A DNA stretch of 64,000 bases from Streptomyces griseoviridis (GTDB taxonomy: Bacteria > Actinomycetota > Actinomycetes > Streptomycetales > Streptomycetaceae). Location: NCBI RefSeq assembly GCF_005222485.1, contig NZ_CP029078.1, positions 1,240,001-1,304,000 of the forward strand, in the 5' to 3' direction. The notes below the pieces were generated by a model, which searched no databases, was not told where the DNA came from, and was given only the letters and a program-made list of their open reading frames with translations. This document shows, in pieces, positions 15,137 through 23,176 of this stretch (positions are counted from its first letter, which is position 1; each line of letters starts with the position of its first letter). The translations under genes were made by a program, and so were the position numbers.

Positions 15137-16314
15137 CAGAGACTCCCTCCGGCCGGGTCGCCGCCCAGAACGGCCCGGCCGACGAGGTCGCGCATCACCT
15201 CGCTCGGTCCGGCCGCGACGGTGGCGGCGCGGGCGTCGCGGTGGGCGCGGGCGGCCGTGGACGTCTGCGTGTAGCCGTGCGATCCCTGGAGCTGGAGCGA
15301 GGTGTCGGCGAGGCGGCAGGCCAGTTCGGTGGTGTGCAGTTTGGCCATGGAGCACTCCACGGACGGCAGTTCGCCCTGCTCGTAGAGCCACGCGGTGTGG
15401 TGCACGAGGTGGCGGGCGGCGGCGAGTTCGGTGGCAAGGTCGGCGACCCGGTGCACGAGGGCCTGCCGTTGGGCGAGGGGCTCGCCGCCGACGTTCCGGG
15501 CGCGCAGGAAGGCGCGCAGGTCGTCCAGGGTGTGGTCCATGCCGCCGAGGGCGAGGACGGCGGCGACGAGGCGTTCCAGTTGCAGGCCGCGCATCAGGTA
15601 GTAGAAGCCGTGGTCGAGGCGGCCGACGAGCCGGTCGGCGGGGACCCGTACCGCGTCGAGGGTGACGGTGGCGGTGCCCGCCGAGCGCCAGCCGAGGGTG
15701 GGGTGCGGGGTGCGGTGGACGCCGGGCAGGTGGGTGTCGACGAGCAGCAGGGAGAGGCCGGTGGCGCCGCGCGGGCCGCGGGTGGCGGGGGCGGTGCGGA
15801 CCGCCGTCACGAGGAAGTCGGCGGTCATGCCGTTGCTGACCATGGCCTTGGTGCCGTCGACGACGAAGTGGCCGCCGTCCCTGACCGCCCTGGTGGCCAG
15901 GGACGACAGGTCGGATCCCGCGCCCGGTTCGGTGATGGCGAGGGCCGCGACGCGTTCGCCGCGCACGGCGGGCCCCAGATAGGCGCGGCACAGGTCGGGG
16001 CTACCGACCCGGCTGAGGTAGGGGGTGGCCATGTAGGCGTGGACGGCGACGGCGGCCCGCAGTCCGCCGTAGCCGGTGCGGCCGAGTTCTTCGAGGAGGA
16101 CCACGGAGGTGAAGAAGTCGCGGTCGGTGCCGCCGACGGCGCGGGGGTGCGCGAGGCCCAGGTAGCCGCTTTCGCCGAGGAGTTTCCAGCAGGCGGCGGG
16201 CACCGTGTCCTGTTCCTCCCAGCGGGCCGCGTGCGGCAGCACCTCGGTGGCCAGGAACGCCCTGACCTCCGCGCGGAACGCGGCGTGGCCGTCGTCGAAG
16301 TAGGGGGATCTCAC
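15136..16314 (-). CDS. Acyl-CoA-dehydrogenase-like flavoprotein (possible KtzA-type)
   Basis: A 392-residue protein with the complete acyl-CoA dehydrogenase layout: an N-terminal helical domain, a central strand domain with ALAITEPGAGSDLSSL, and a C-terminal helical domain ending HRDARAATVAAGPSEVM. FAD binding is expected. At the position where medium-chain enzymes have the catalytic Glu before Gly-Thr, this protein has Ala-Gly-Pro, so ordinary dehydrogenation is uncertain. In kutzneride biosynthesis the homologous fold (KtzA) works on a gamma-chlorinated aminoacyl carrier protein to form a cyclopropane. Given the halogenase in the same operon, a similar carrier-bound reaction is plausible. 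It starts at GTG 16314, overlapping the thioesterase stop. Confidence 0.75.
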   Translation of the reverse strand: MRSPYFDDGHAAFRAEVRAFLATEVLPHAARWEEQDTVPAACWKLLGESGYLGLAHPRAVGGTDRDFFTSVVLLEELGRTGYGGLRAAVAVHAYMATPYLSRVGSPDLCRAYLGPAVRGERVAALAITEPGAGSDLSSLATRAVRDGGHFVVDGTKAMVSNGMTADFLVTAVRTAPATRGPRGATGLSLLLVDTHLPGVHRTPHPTLGWRSAGTATVTLDAVRVPADRLVGRLDHGFYYLMRGLQLERLVAAVLALGGMDHTLDDLRAFLRARNVGGEPLAQRQALVHRVADLATELAAARHLVHHTAWLYEQGELPSVECSMAKLHTTELACRLADTSLQLQGSHGYTQTSTAARAHRDARAATVAAGPSEVMRDLVGRAVLGGDPAGGSL

Positions 16315-17165
16315 GCGCGGTCGCTCCCTCGTGGTCGTCGTGTCGCGGCGGGCGCGGTCTCGTCGTCGAGCAGGTGGAGCAGGTGGCCGGTCCCGTCCTC
16401 GGGCGAGAACGGGAAGAAGTGCCCGCCCTCGACGGGCCGGGCGCCAAAGCCGTGCGGGGCGAGGTGCCGCCAGGCGGCCACCGCGTCGGGGGGCGCGACG
16501 TCGTCGGTGGTGCCCCAGAACACGGTGGCGGGCACGGGCAGCGGGTCGGGCGCGGGGTGGTGCCAGGTCTCGGCGAGCCGGATGTCGGCGCGCAGCACGG
16601 GTTCCAGCAGTTCCATGAGGGCGGGGCGGGCGAGGACGGCCGCCGGGGTGGCGGCCAGCCGGCCGAGTTCCGCGAGGAACCGCTCCGGGGGCAGTGCGTG
16701 GATGGCGGGCAGGGCGCGCGGCACGTGGGGTGCGCGGCAGCCGGACAGCAGGACCTTCTCGGGCGGTCGGGCGAGCGGTCGGCGGACGGTCTCGTAGACG
16801 AGCATCGCGCCCATGCTGTGGCCGAACAGCACGTAGGGCGCGGGGACTTGGTCGTCGAGGGCGGCGGCGAGGTCCTGGGCGAGCGTGGGCCAGTGGCGGG
16901 CGGGCGGCTCCCGCAGCCGGCTCTCCCGCCCCGGCTCCCGCAGCCGGCTCTCCCGCCCCGGCAGCCGTACCGCGACGAGTTCGACGTCGGGGGCGAGCCG
17001 TTCGGCCCAGGGGCGGAAGACGGCGGCTCCGGCGCCGGCGTGCGGGACGCAGACGAGGCGGAGCCTGGCGTCCGGCCGGGGCAGCGGGCGGTGGAACCAG
17101 CGGCCGGGCGCCGGCCGTGCGGTGCCGTTCGTCGCCCGCTCCCCCGCGGGCCGTCCGCCGCTCAC
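16311..17165 (-). CDS. Type II thioesterase
   Basis: A 284-residue alpha/beta hydrolase of the external thioesterase type. It has LVCVPHAGAGAAVF near the N-terminus, the nucleophile elbow FGHSMGAMLVYE, an Asp in WGTTDDVAPP and a His in EGGHFFPF, which form the Ser-His-Asp triad. Such enzymes clear wrongly loaded acyl groups from carrier domains. Residues near 80-97 contain a tandem duplication of nine residues (PGRESRLRE twice), encoded by the 27-base repeat at 16906-16959. It starts at GTG 17165 inside a GTGA overlap and is one of seven coupled genes, so its clients are most likely the two carrier domains upstream. Confidence 0.85.
   Translation of the reverse strand: MSGGRPAGERATNGTARPAPGRWFHRPLPRPDARLRLVCVPHAGAGAAVFRPWAERLAPDVELVAVRLPGRESRLREPGRESRLREPPARHWPTLAQDLAAALDDQVPAPYVLFGHSMGAMLVYETVRRPLARPPEKVLLSGCRAPHVPRALPAIHALPPERFLAELGRLAATPAAVLARPALMELLEPVLRADIRLAETWHHPAPDPLPVPATVFWGTTDDVAPPDAVAAWRHLAPHGFGARPVEGGHFFPFSPEDGTGHLLHLLDDETAPAATRRPRGSDRA
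16906..16959 (-). repeat. 27-base in-frame tandem duplication in thioesterase gene
   Basis: Two identical 27-base units, 16906-16932 and 16933-16959, keep the frame and double nine residues in the loop after the first strand-helix region of the thioesterase. This surface segment tolerates length change. It looks like recent replication slippage. Confidence 0.85.
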
Positions 17166-18547
17166 GGCCGGGTCGTCCGCTGGGGCGCGGCGCTCGCCTC
17201 GACGGCGTCGGCGAGGGCGCCGAAGGTGCTGTCGGTGAAGATGAGGTCGGGGGTGAGGGCGTCCTCGCCGAGTTCGTCCTCCAGGGTCGCCATCAGGCGT
17301 ACGGCGGTGAGGGAGTCGCCGCCGAGGTCGAAGAAGTCGGCGTCGGGCCGTACCGCGTCAGGGCCGAAGATCTCCGCCCAGATCCGGGCGAGCACGGCCG
17401 CCCGGGGCGAACCGGTGGTGTCCCGCCCGGCCTGCCGGGGCTTCGGACGGCTGTCGGTGAGGGCGGTGACGAGCGTGTAGCGGCGGGGTGGTGGCGTCGA
17501 CGGGAGCCGCCTTGCGGTCAGTTCGCGCAGTTCCTCCTCCAGGCGGCGCAGGGTCGGGCCGCCGCCGGGCAGGGTGACGGGGGCCGCGCCGGTGGCGGCG
17601 CCTGGGCGCCTGGCGTAGACGGTGTGGCAGGGGGTGCGGGTCAGCCGGGGGTCCTGGTCGGTGCGGGTCTCGTAGCCGTGGGCGCGGAGTCTGGCGAGGA
17701 CGGCGGCGAGCCGGCCGTCGATGTCGTGGACCTCCATGACGATCCGCTCGACGCGCGGCCACACCGTGTCGTCGATGCCGTCGAGGACGTCGGCCTCGGC
17801 CTTCTCCACGTCGATCTTCAGCAGGTCGACGCGGTCGAGGGCGTGCGCGTGGACGACGGCGGTGAGCGTGGTCACCGGGACCCGGCGGGTGTGCGCGGCC
17901 ATCCGGTCGGTCACCAGGCGGTCCAGGTGTCCCGCGGGTGGCGCGTCCGGGGCGGTCAGCAGGTAGCCGCGCAGTACGTCGAGGTCCTCGGCCGGGTCCG
18001 CGAACCGGCCGGACATGACGCTGTTGCCGGGGTAGAAGGTGAAGGCCGTCTCGCCCTCCTCGCGGCCGAGGGCGGTGCGCAGCACGGTGGCGTCCACGTC
18101 GTGCAGTTCGGCGTTGAGGGCGACGGCGTCGGCGAGTTCGGTGACGGGTTCGACGGCGATGACGCGGGCGCCCGGACTGTGCAGGGCGGCGCGCAGGGTG
18201 AACATGCCGATGTTGGCGCCGACGTCGACGACGACGGCCGCCTCGGGCAGCGCGATGCCGTACCTGAAGTAGGCGTTGTCGGTGAAGATCTCGCGGTGCA
18301 GGAACTCCGTCTCGCTGCGGTTGAGGCCCGCGACCCGCAGGGCGCCCGCGGGTTCGTGCCAGCCGAGGCCGCCGAGCCGGCCCGCCGCCTCCAGCCGGGC
18401 GGACCGGTGCAGCACCCGGGCCGTGCCGGGGTCGGCGACCAACTGGGCGTGGCCGCCCGCGCCTTCGGGGTCTGGGGTGACCGTGGCCGCGGCGACCGCG
18501 GGGTGTTCGGTGAGCACCTCGGCCAGGTGCGGGTCGATGTCGTTCAT
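17162..18547 (-). CDS. FkbM-type methyltransferase inside a remnant A domain, plus carrier domain
   Basis: A 461-residue fusion. Residues 1-35 (LAEVLTEHPAVAAATV) look like the start of the C-terminal subdomain of an adenylation domain. Residues about 85-300 are an FkbM methyltransferase with the AdoMet motif VVDVGANIGMFTLR and DLLKIDVEKAEADVL. Residues 320-375 resume the A-domain end (RRYTLVTALTDSRPKPRQ). Residues 385-455 are a carrier domain with FFDLGGDSLTAVRLM. The large A-core is missing, so it cannot activate an amino acid. It may methylate a substrate handed to its own carrier Ser. It is coupled by ATGA and GTGA overlaps to its neighbours. The substrate is unknown; a carrier-bound chlorinated residue is the natural guess. 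Confidence 0.7.
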   Translation of the reverse strand: MNDIDPHLAEVLTEHPAVAAATVTPDPEGAGGHAQLVADPGTARVLHRSARLEAAGRLGGLGWHEPAGALRVAGLNRSETEFLHREIFTDNAYFRYGIALPEAAVVVDVGANIGMFTLRAALHSPGARVIAVEPVTELADAVALNAELHDVDATVLRTALGREEGETAFTFYPGNSVMSGRFADPAEDLDVLRGYLLTAPDAPPAGHLDRLVTDRMAAHTRRVPVTTLTAVVHAHALDRVDLLKIDVEKAEADVLDGIDDTVWPRVERIVMEVHDIDGRLAAVLARLRAHGYETRTDQDPRLTRTPCHTVYARRPGAATGAAPVTLPGGGPTLRRLEEELRELTARRLPSTPPPRRYTLVTALTDSRPKPRQAGRDTTGSPRAAVLARIWAEIFGPDAVRPDADFFDLGGDSLTAVRLMATLEDELGEDALTPDLIFTDSTFGALADAVEASAAPQRTTRP

Positions 18548-19725
18548 GTGCCCTTCCGGTCGGGGACGGTCACGGAGCGCAGAAACTCCTCGGCCAGCGA
18601 GACGAGTTCGCCGCCCGCGTCGAAGGCGGTGAGGTGGTCGCCCTCGGGCAGTGTGCGCAGGCCGGCCCGGGGCAGGTGGCGGGCGACGAAGGCGGAGCCC
18701 GCCGGATGGGCGGTGGCGTCCCGGTCGCTGGTGACGACGAGGGTCGGTTGCGGGGCGTCGAGCAGCCGCCGGCAGTCGGCGGTCATCAGGGCGCCGTTCA
18801 ACAGGCCGTAGCGGTGCAGGAGTTCGGGGGTGGCGTAGGGGTGGATGAGGTAGTGGGCGATGTCCGGGCGCAGCGCCTGGAGGGCGGTGGGCCGGCTCAT
18901 CAGCCGGTGCATGGCGGCGGCCTGCGGGCGGCCCCTGGCGACGAGGGCGAGCAGGGACGCGATGTCGTGCTGGTGGGCCGTCTTGGGTGCTTCCGCGCCG
19001 AGTTCCCAGTCGCCGTGCCAGAGGCTGAGGGAGCTGACGCGGTCGGAGCGGGCGGCAGCCGAGAGGGCGATCACCGCTCCCCCGCACAGGCCGAGCGCGT
19101 GGGCGTGCGGGATGCCGAATCCGTCGAGGACGGCGAGCACGTCGTCGCTCTGGGCTTCGAGGGTGTGCGCGGGGGGCCGGCCTAGCCCGCTGCCGTCGTC
19201 GGCGGCGAACAGGCCGCGGCTCTCCCAGGTCACCACCCGGTAGGCGCGGGACAGGGCGGCCAGCCACGGTGTCGCGAGTCCGACGGGCATCCCGCAGGCG
19301 CTGACGACGATCACGGCCGGGGCGTCCTCGGGGCCCGCGGCCCAGCAGCGCAGGGGGGTGCCGTCCCGGCCGGGCAGCACCACGGCGGGTCCGGGGAACG
19401 CGGCGCGCGCGGCTCTGGCCGCCCGGTGCGGCTCGCCGTCGGCGAGTTCACCGGGCGCGCGCAGCGCGAGCCGTCTGCCGACGGCGAGTTCGACGGCGGT
19501 GGCTCCCTCGACCGCCGGGAGGACCGTCACCCCGGGCAGGCCGAGTTCGTCGGCGATCTCGTCGAGCAACTCCTGTGTCCTGGGCAGCTGTTCGGGCGGG
19601 ATGGGCACGGCGGGGGTCACCCTCACCCGGTGCGGCAGGGCGCGGGTGAGGGACGCCGTGTCCAGCAGGGCGTGGGCGAGGGCGGCCGGTGTGCCGTCGT
19701 CGGCCGCCGTTCCCCTCGGCCTCAC
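18544..19725 (-). CDS. SyrC-like aminoacyl transferase (Cys-nucleophile alpha/beta hydrolase)
   Basis: A 393-residue protein with a 110-residue N-terminal extension and then an alpha/beta-hydrolase fold. The nucleophile elbow is LGLCGGAV, with Cys214 in place of the usual Ser. The later Asp is in VTSDRDA and the His in EGDHLTAF. Syringomycin SyrC and coronamic acid CmaE use just such a Cys to move an aminoacyl group between carrier proteins, and the length and Cys position agree with SyrC. It starts at GTG 19725, overlapping the halogenase stop as GTGA. I infer that it moves the chlorinated threonyl group from the A-PCP protein to the downstream carrier domain or an assembly line elsewhere. 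Confidence 0.75.
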   Translation of the reverse strand: MRPRGTAADDGTPAALAHALLDTASLTRALPHRVRVTPAVPIPPEQLPRTQELLDEIADELGLPGVTVLPAVEGATAVELAVGRRLALRAPGELADGEPHRAARAARAAFPGPAVVLPGRDGTPLRCWAAGPEDAPAVIVVSACGMPVGLATPWLAALSRAYRVVTWESRGLFAADDGSGLGRPPAHTLEAQSDDVLAVLDGFGIPHAHALGLCGGAVIALSAAARSDRVSSLSLWHGDWELGAEAPKTAHQHDIASLLALVARGRPQAAAMHRLMSRPTALQALRPDIAHYLIHPYATPELLHRYGLLNGALMTADCRRLLDAPQPTLVVTSDRDATAHPAGSAFVARHLPRAGLRTLPEGDHLTAFDAGGELVSLAEEFLRSVTVPDRKGT

Positions 19726-20675
19726 CTGCCGACCGGGGGCTGGGTGACGAAGGGGTGGTCGCGGGTGGTGCGTTCGGCGGTCTTGTTGTGTCCGTAGGTG
19801 TCGGCGCCGCTGACCAGGACGGTGCCGTACCGGTCGAGGCTGACCCGGCCGCCGTACTCCTCGATGGCGTCGGTGCCGGGGTAGACCTCGACGGAGGTGG
19901 GCACGTAGCGGGAGGCGAAGCCCATGCGCATGTCGCGGGTGCGGCCCTCGTGCGGGTGCGAGGCGTGCATGAGGGTGGACCAGAACATGATGAACTGGCC
20001 GGCCCGCATCTCCATGGAGACGGCCTTCGACTCGTCGGGCTTCCAGTCGGGGTCGATCTGGAGTTCCCGGTAGTCGTAGCCGAAGAAGCCGCGCCTGACG
20101 CCGTCCTTGTCGACGTCGTTGTTGCGGTCGGGCGCGTAGTGCATCCGCTTGGTCTCGTCGTAGTACATGGTGCGGTGGGTGCCGGGGATGAACTGGAGGC
20201 AGCCCATCTCGGCGCTCGCCTCGGTGAAGGCGCACCAGACGGTGATGGTGCCGCCGAAGTCGGAGCCGCCCGGCCACTGGATCTGCGGGGTGCCCGAGGC
20301 GTTGGCGAAGGTGTCCGCCTGGTGCCAGTCGGTGCCCTCGTCGCCGGGGTGTTTGGGGAAGAACTCGGTGCGCCAGCACAGCACGTCGGGGCCGAGGACG
20401 GAGGCGACGCGGTGCACGATCTCCGGACGGGTGATGTGGTCGGCCAGGAAGGGGTGGTCGAGGTGGCGGTCGTAGTTGGAGATGTTGGTGGCGGCGGAGA
20501 CGGCGGCGTCCTCGCTGTACACGGCGGAGCCGCGGTCCAGGAGTTCCAGCCGGGTGCGGCCCCAGCCCTTCTTGATCTCCTCGGGGCTGTACAGCGTGAA
20601 GGGGCCCGCGTAGCCGTCGCGGTGGAAGGCGGCGAGATCCTCGGGGCTGAGCGAGAAGTCGGGCTGTGCGGTCAT
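19722..20675 (-). CDS. Non-haem Fe(II)/2-oxoglutarate halogenase, SyrB2-like
   Basis: A 317-residue enzyme that looks like SyrB2 almost throughout, for example [40 protein letters not shown] and [14 protein letters not shown]. The iron site is H118 and H237. The residue two after H118 is Ala120, where oxygenases have Asp or Glu; this gap lets chloride bind iron, the hallmark of this halogenase class. SyrB2 chlorinates the methyl of threonine held on a carrier protein. The ATG at 20675 has GGAGGGAC upstream. The adjacent A-PCP protein has a threonine code, so 4-chlorothreonyl-S-carrier is the expected product. The simpler label of phytanoyl-CoA dioxygenase would miss the active-site change. 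Confidence 0.9.
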   Translation of the reverse strand: MTAQPDFSLSPEDLAAFHRDGYAGPFTLYSPEEIKKGWGRTRLELLDRGSAVYSEDAAVSAATNISNYDRHLDHPFLADHITRPEIVHRVASVLGPDVLCWRTEFFPKHPGDEGTDWHQADTFANASGTPQIQWPGGSDFGGTITVWCAFTEASAEMGCLQFIPGTHRTMYYDETKRMHYAPDRNNDVDKDGVRRGFFGYDYRELQIDPDWKPDESKAVSMEMRAGQFIMFWSTLMHASHPHEGRTRDMRMGFASRYVPTSVEVYPGTDAIEEYGGRVSLDRYGTVLVSGADTYGHNKTAERTTRDHPFVTQPPVGR

Positions 20676-20722
20676 GCGTCCCTCCGGGGTGGGTGGGGTG
20701 GGGCGGGCCTCTCGTGCGGCGC

Positions 20723-22615
20723 TCACCGGGGGCCGGCGGCCAGGGCGGTGTCGACGTGGCGGGCCAGGGCGGCGACGGTGGCGCCGTCGATCAGCACGGT
20801 GATGTCGAGGTCGGTGCCGAACGCGGCGTTGGTCCTGGCGAACATGCGCAGCAGGGAGAGCGAGGTGCCGCCGAGGTCGAAGAAGTCGGTGTCGGTGCCG
20901 AGGTCGGGCAGGTCGAGGACCTCGCGCCAGATCCCGGCGATCCGCGCCTCGGTGGGGGTGGGTCCCGCGGCGCCGTCCTGGTCGGGGACGGCGACGGCGA
21001 CGGGGGCGTGCGCGGTCGCGGTCCGCGGGTCGGGGAGCCGGGCGCGGTCGGCCTTGCCGTTGCGGGTGAGCGGCAGTTCGGGCAGGACGACGTAGGCGGA
21101 GGGCCGCATGTGCGCGGGCAGCACGGCGGCGGCACGGTCGCCGAGCCGGGGCGCGAGGTCGGCGGCGGGGGTGTCGGAGGCGACGTAGGCGAGAACGCGT
21201 ACGTCTCCGTCGACGCCGCCGCCCCCTCCCTCGCTCTCGCCGTAGTCGTGCGCGACGGCGACGGCCGCGGAGACGGCGGAGTCGGCGAGGAGCACCGCCT
21301 CGATCTCGCCCGGCTCGACCCGGTAGCCGCGGATCTTCAACTGGTCGTCGGTGCGGCCGAGGTAGCCGTAGCCGCCGTCGGGGAGGGCGACGACGCGGTC
21401 CCCCGTGCGGTAGCAGCGCCGGACCGTGCCGTCAGCCCCGACCAGTTCGAGGAAACGTTCCTTTTCCAGCTCGGGGCGGTTCAGATACCCGCGGGCCAGC
21501 CCGTCGCCCGACAGGTACAGCTCACCGGGGGTGCCGTCGGGGACCGGTACGCCGTCCTCGTCGAGCACCTGGAAGGCGAGGTCGTCCAGCGGCACGCCGA
21601 TCGGGCTGCCGGGCGCCGCGCAGTCGGCGGCGGTGAGCGGGCGGTGCGAGGCGTGCACGGTGGCCTCGGTGATGCCGTACATGTTGACCAGGCGCGGCCG
21701 TTGGTCGCCGTGCCGGTCGAACCAGCCCCGCAGCGAGGCGGGTTCGAGCCGCTCGCCGCCGAACACCACCCACCGCAGCCCGTCCAGGGGCGGTCCGTCG
21801 ACGGCGGCCAGCCGGGCGAACGCGGACGGGGTCTGGTTGAGGACCGTCACGCGCTCCTCGCGCAGCAGCCGGTGCAGGTCGCGCGGCACCCGGGCGACCG
21901 CCTGCGGCACCACGACGAGCCGGCCGCCGGACAGCAGCGCGCCCCAGAACTCCCAGACGGAGAAGTCGAAGGCGATGGAGTGGAACAGCGCCCAGACGTC
22001 GTTCTCGTCGAAGTCGAACAGGTCCCGGGTGGCGTCGAACAGCCCCACCACCTGCCGGTGTTCGACCTGGACGCCCTTGGGCAGACCGGTGGAGCCTGAG
22101 GTGTGGATGACGTAGGCCAGGTCGGCGGCGGAGGGGGCGGCGACGGGGGCGCGATCGGCGGCCGGGTGGGCGGCCCGGCCCTCCCGCACGTCCTGCCCCG
22201 GCGCACGCCCCGGGTCCGCCCCCGTCTCCTCGTCCAGCACGACGATGTCGACGCCCGTTCCGGTGAATCGTTTTGCCAGTTCGGTCGTCGTGACGACGCT
22301 GGTGACGTCGGCGTCCTCCAGCGTCCAGTCGATCCGCTCCTCGGGATAGCCCGGATCCAGGGGGACGTAGGCGGCACCCGACCTGATGAGGCCGAGCAGC
22401 CCGACGGGGAGCGCACCGGTGCGCGGGAGCAGCAGGCCCACCAGGGCACCGGGGCCGGCGCCCGTCTCCCGCAGCCGCCCGGCGACCGCCGCGGACCGGG
22501 CGTCGAGGGCCCGGTAGGTGAGGTCGCGGCCGTCGGCCGTCACCGCCACCCGGTCGGGGAACCGAGCGACGACTCCTTCGAATAGCTCAACGAGTGTGCG
22601 TTGCCCTGACTCCAC
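20723..22615 (-). CDS. NRPS adenylation-carrier protein for L-threonine, SyrB1-like
   Basis: A 630-residue stand-alone A-PCP protein. Core motifs are present: [16 protein letters not shown] (A3), [11 protein letters not shown] (A5), [21 protein letters not shown] and [10 protein letters not shown] (A10). The pocket residues D217, F218, W221, N260, V284, G286, M312, V320, H321 and the A10 Lys give DFWNVGMVHK, a threonine code identical to that of SyrB1 as I recall it. The carrier domain ends with [14 protein letters not shown], whose Ser takes phosphopantetheine. It starts at GTG 22615, the only start in the right frame with an AGGA about ten bases upstream. It is the first gene of the halogenation operon and lies 47 bases before the halogenase gene. 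No condensation domain is present. Confidence 0.9.
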   Translation of the reverse strand: MESGQRTLVELFEGVVARFPDRVAVTADGRDLTYRALDARSAAVAGRLRETGAGPGALVGLLLPRTGALPVGLLGLIRSGAAYVPLDPGYPEERIDWTLEDADVTSVVTTTELAKRFTGTGVDIVVLDEETGADPGRAPGQDVREGRAAHPAADRAPVAAPSAADLAYVIHTSGSTGLPKGVQVEHRQVVGLFDATRDLFDFDENDVWALFHSIAFDFSVWEFWGALLSGGRLVVVPQAVARVPRDLHRLLREERVTVLNQTPSAFARLAAVDGPPLDGLRWVVFGGERLEPASLRGWFDRHGDQRPRLVNMYGITEATVHASHRPLTAADCAAPGSPIGVPLDDLAFQVLDEDGVPVPDGTPGELYLSGDGLARGYLNRPELEKERFLELVGADGTVRRCYRTGDRVVALPDGGYGYLGRTDDQLKIRGYRVEPGEIEAVLLADSAVSAAVAVAHDYGESEGGGGGVDGDVRVLAYVASDTPAADLAPRLGDRAAAVLPAHMRPSAYVVLPELPLTRNGKADRARLPDPRTATAHAPVAVAVPDQDGAAGPTPTEARIAGIWREVLDLPDLGTDTDFFDLGGTSLSLLRMFARTNAAFGTDLDITVLIDGATVAALARHVDTALAAGPR

Positions 22616-23176
22616 TCTGAATCCATCCTGTTCGACGGAACGAAAGGTGACACCGCGGACCCCGCCGGGGCGGGCACGCGCCGGAATGCGATGCGTTTCG
22701 GACGGGCGCACCACAAAATGGGCCGGGCATCCCACACATTTCGCGGGACGGGCGCCTCGGCCACGGTTGCTCATCTTCATCGGGCGGTACCACCTGTGCA
22801 AGGGGGCACTGCAGTAATTCCCTGTACCGCCGAAGTGATCGGCAATTCGAGCCACCTGGTCCGTAATTCCCCGCCCGACCAACGAGGCCGGTTGGCGTCG
22901 CCGTTACGGGTGTGAAAAGCTGTAACTCCTGGTGGCCGAGTCATCGGGCGCGACGACGATTTCACGCCGATCGGGCCTCTCGTCGATTCTGGCGAAATCA
23001 GGACTGCATTTGTTTCGCGCCACCGGAACGGAAAGCGACTTCTTCACCTCCGCCGTGAAAGCGCCCGTTCTCACCGGAGCGGGCGTGTCGTGCCGGGCGT
23101 CCCGCGCGCTCCGTGTCTGATGGTGCTGGCCGAGACCGATTGGTACGAGGGGCACAGGCCCGGAGGATGGTGGGGC
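22616..23176. other. Intergenic gap between divergent genes
   Basis: This 561-base gap separates the minus-strand halogenation operon from the plus-strand phosphatase gene and must hold both promoters. It is less GC-rich than the flanks around 22800-22960. I could not point to a convincing -10/-35 pair or a named operator, and see no small gene supported by a ribosome site. Confidence 0.5.

Noticed and set aside
19722..20675. Annotation as a phytanoyl-CoA dioxygenase
   Set aside because: The iron ligand Asp of that family is Ala120 here, and the rest of the sequence follows SyrB2, so halogenase is the better call.
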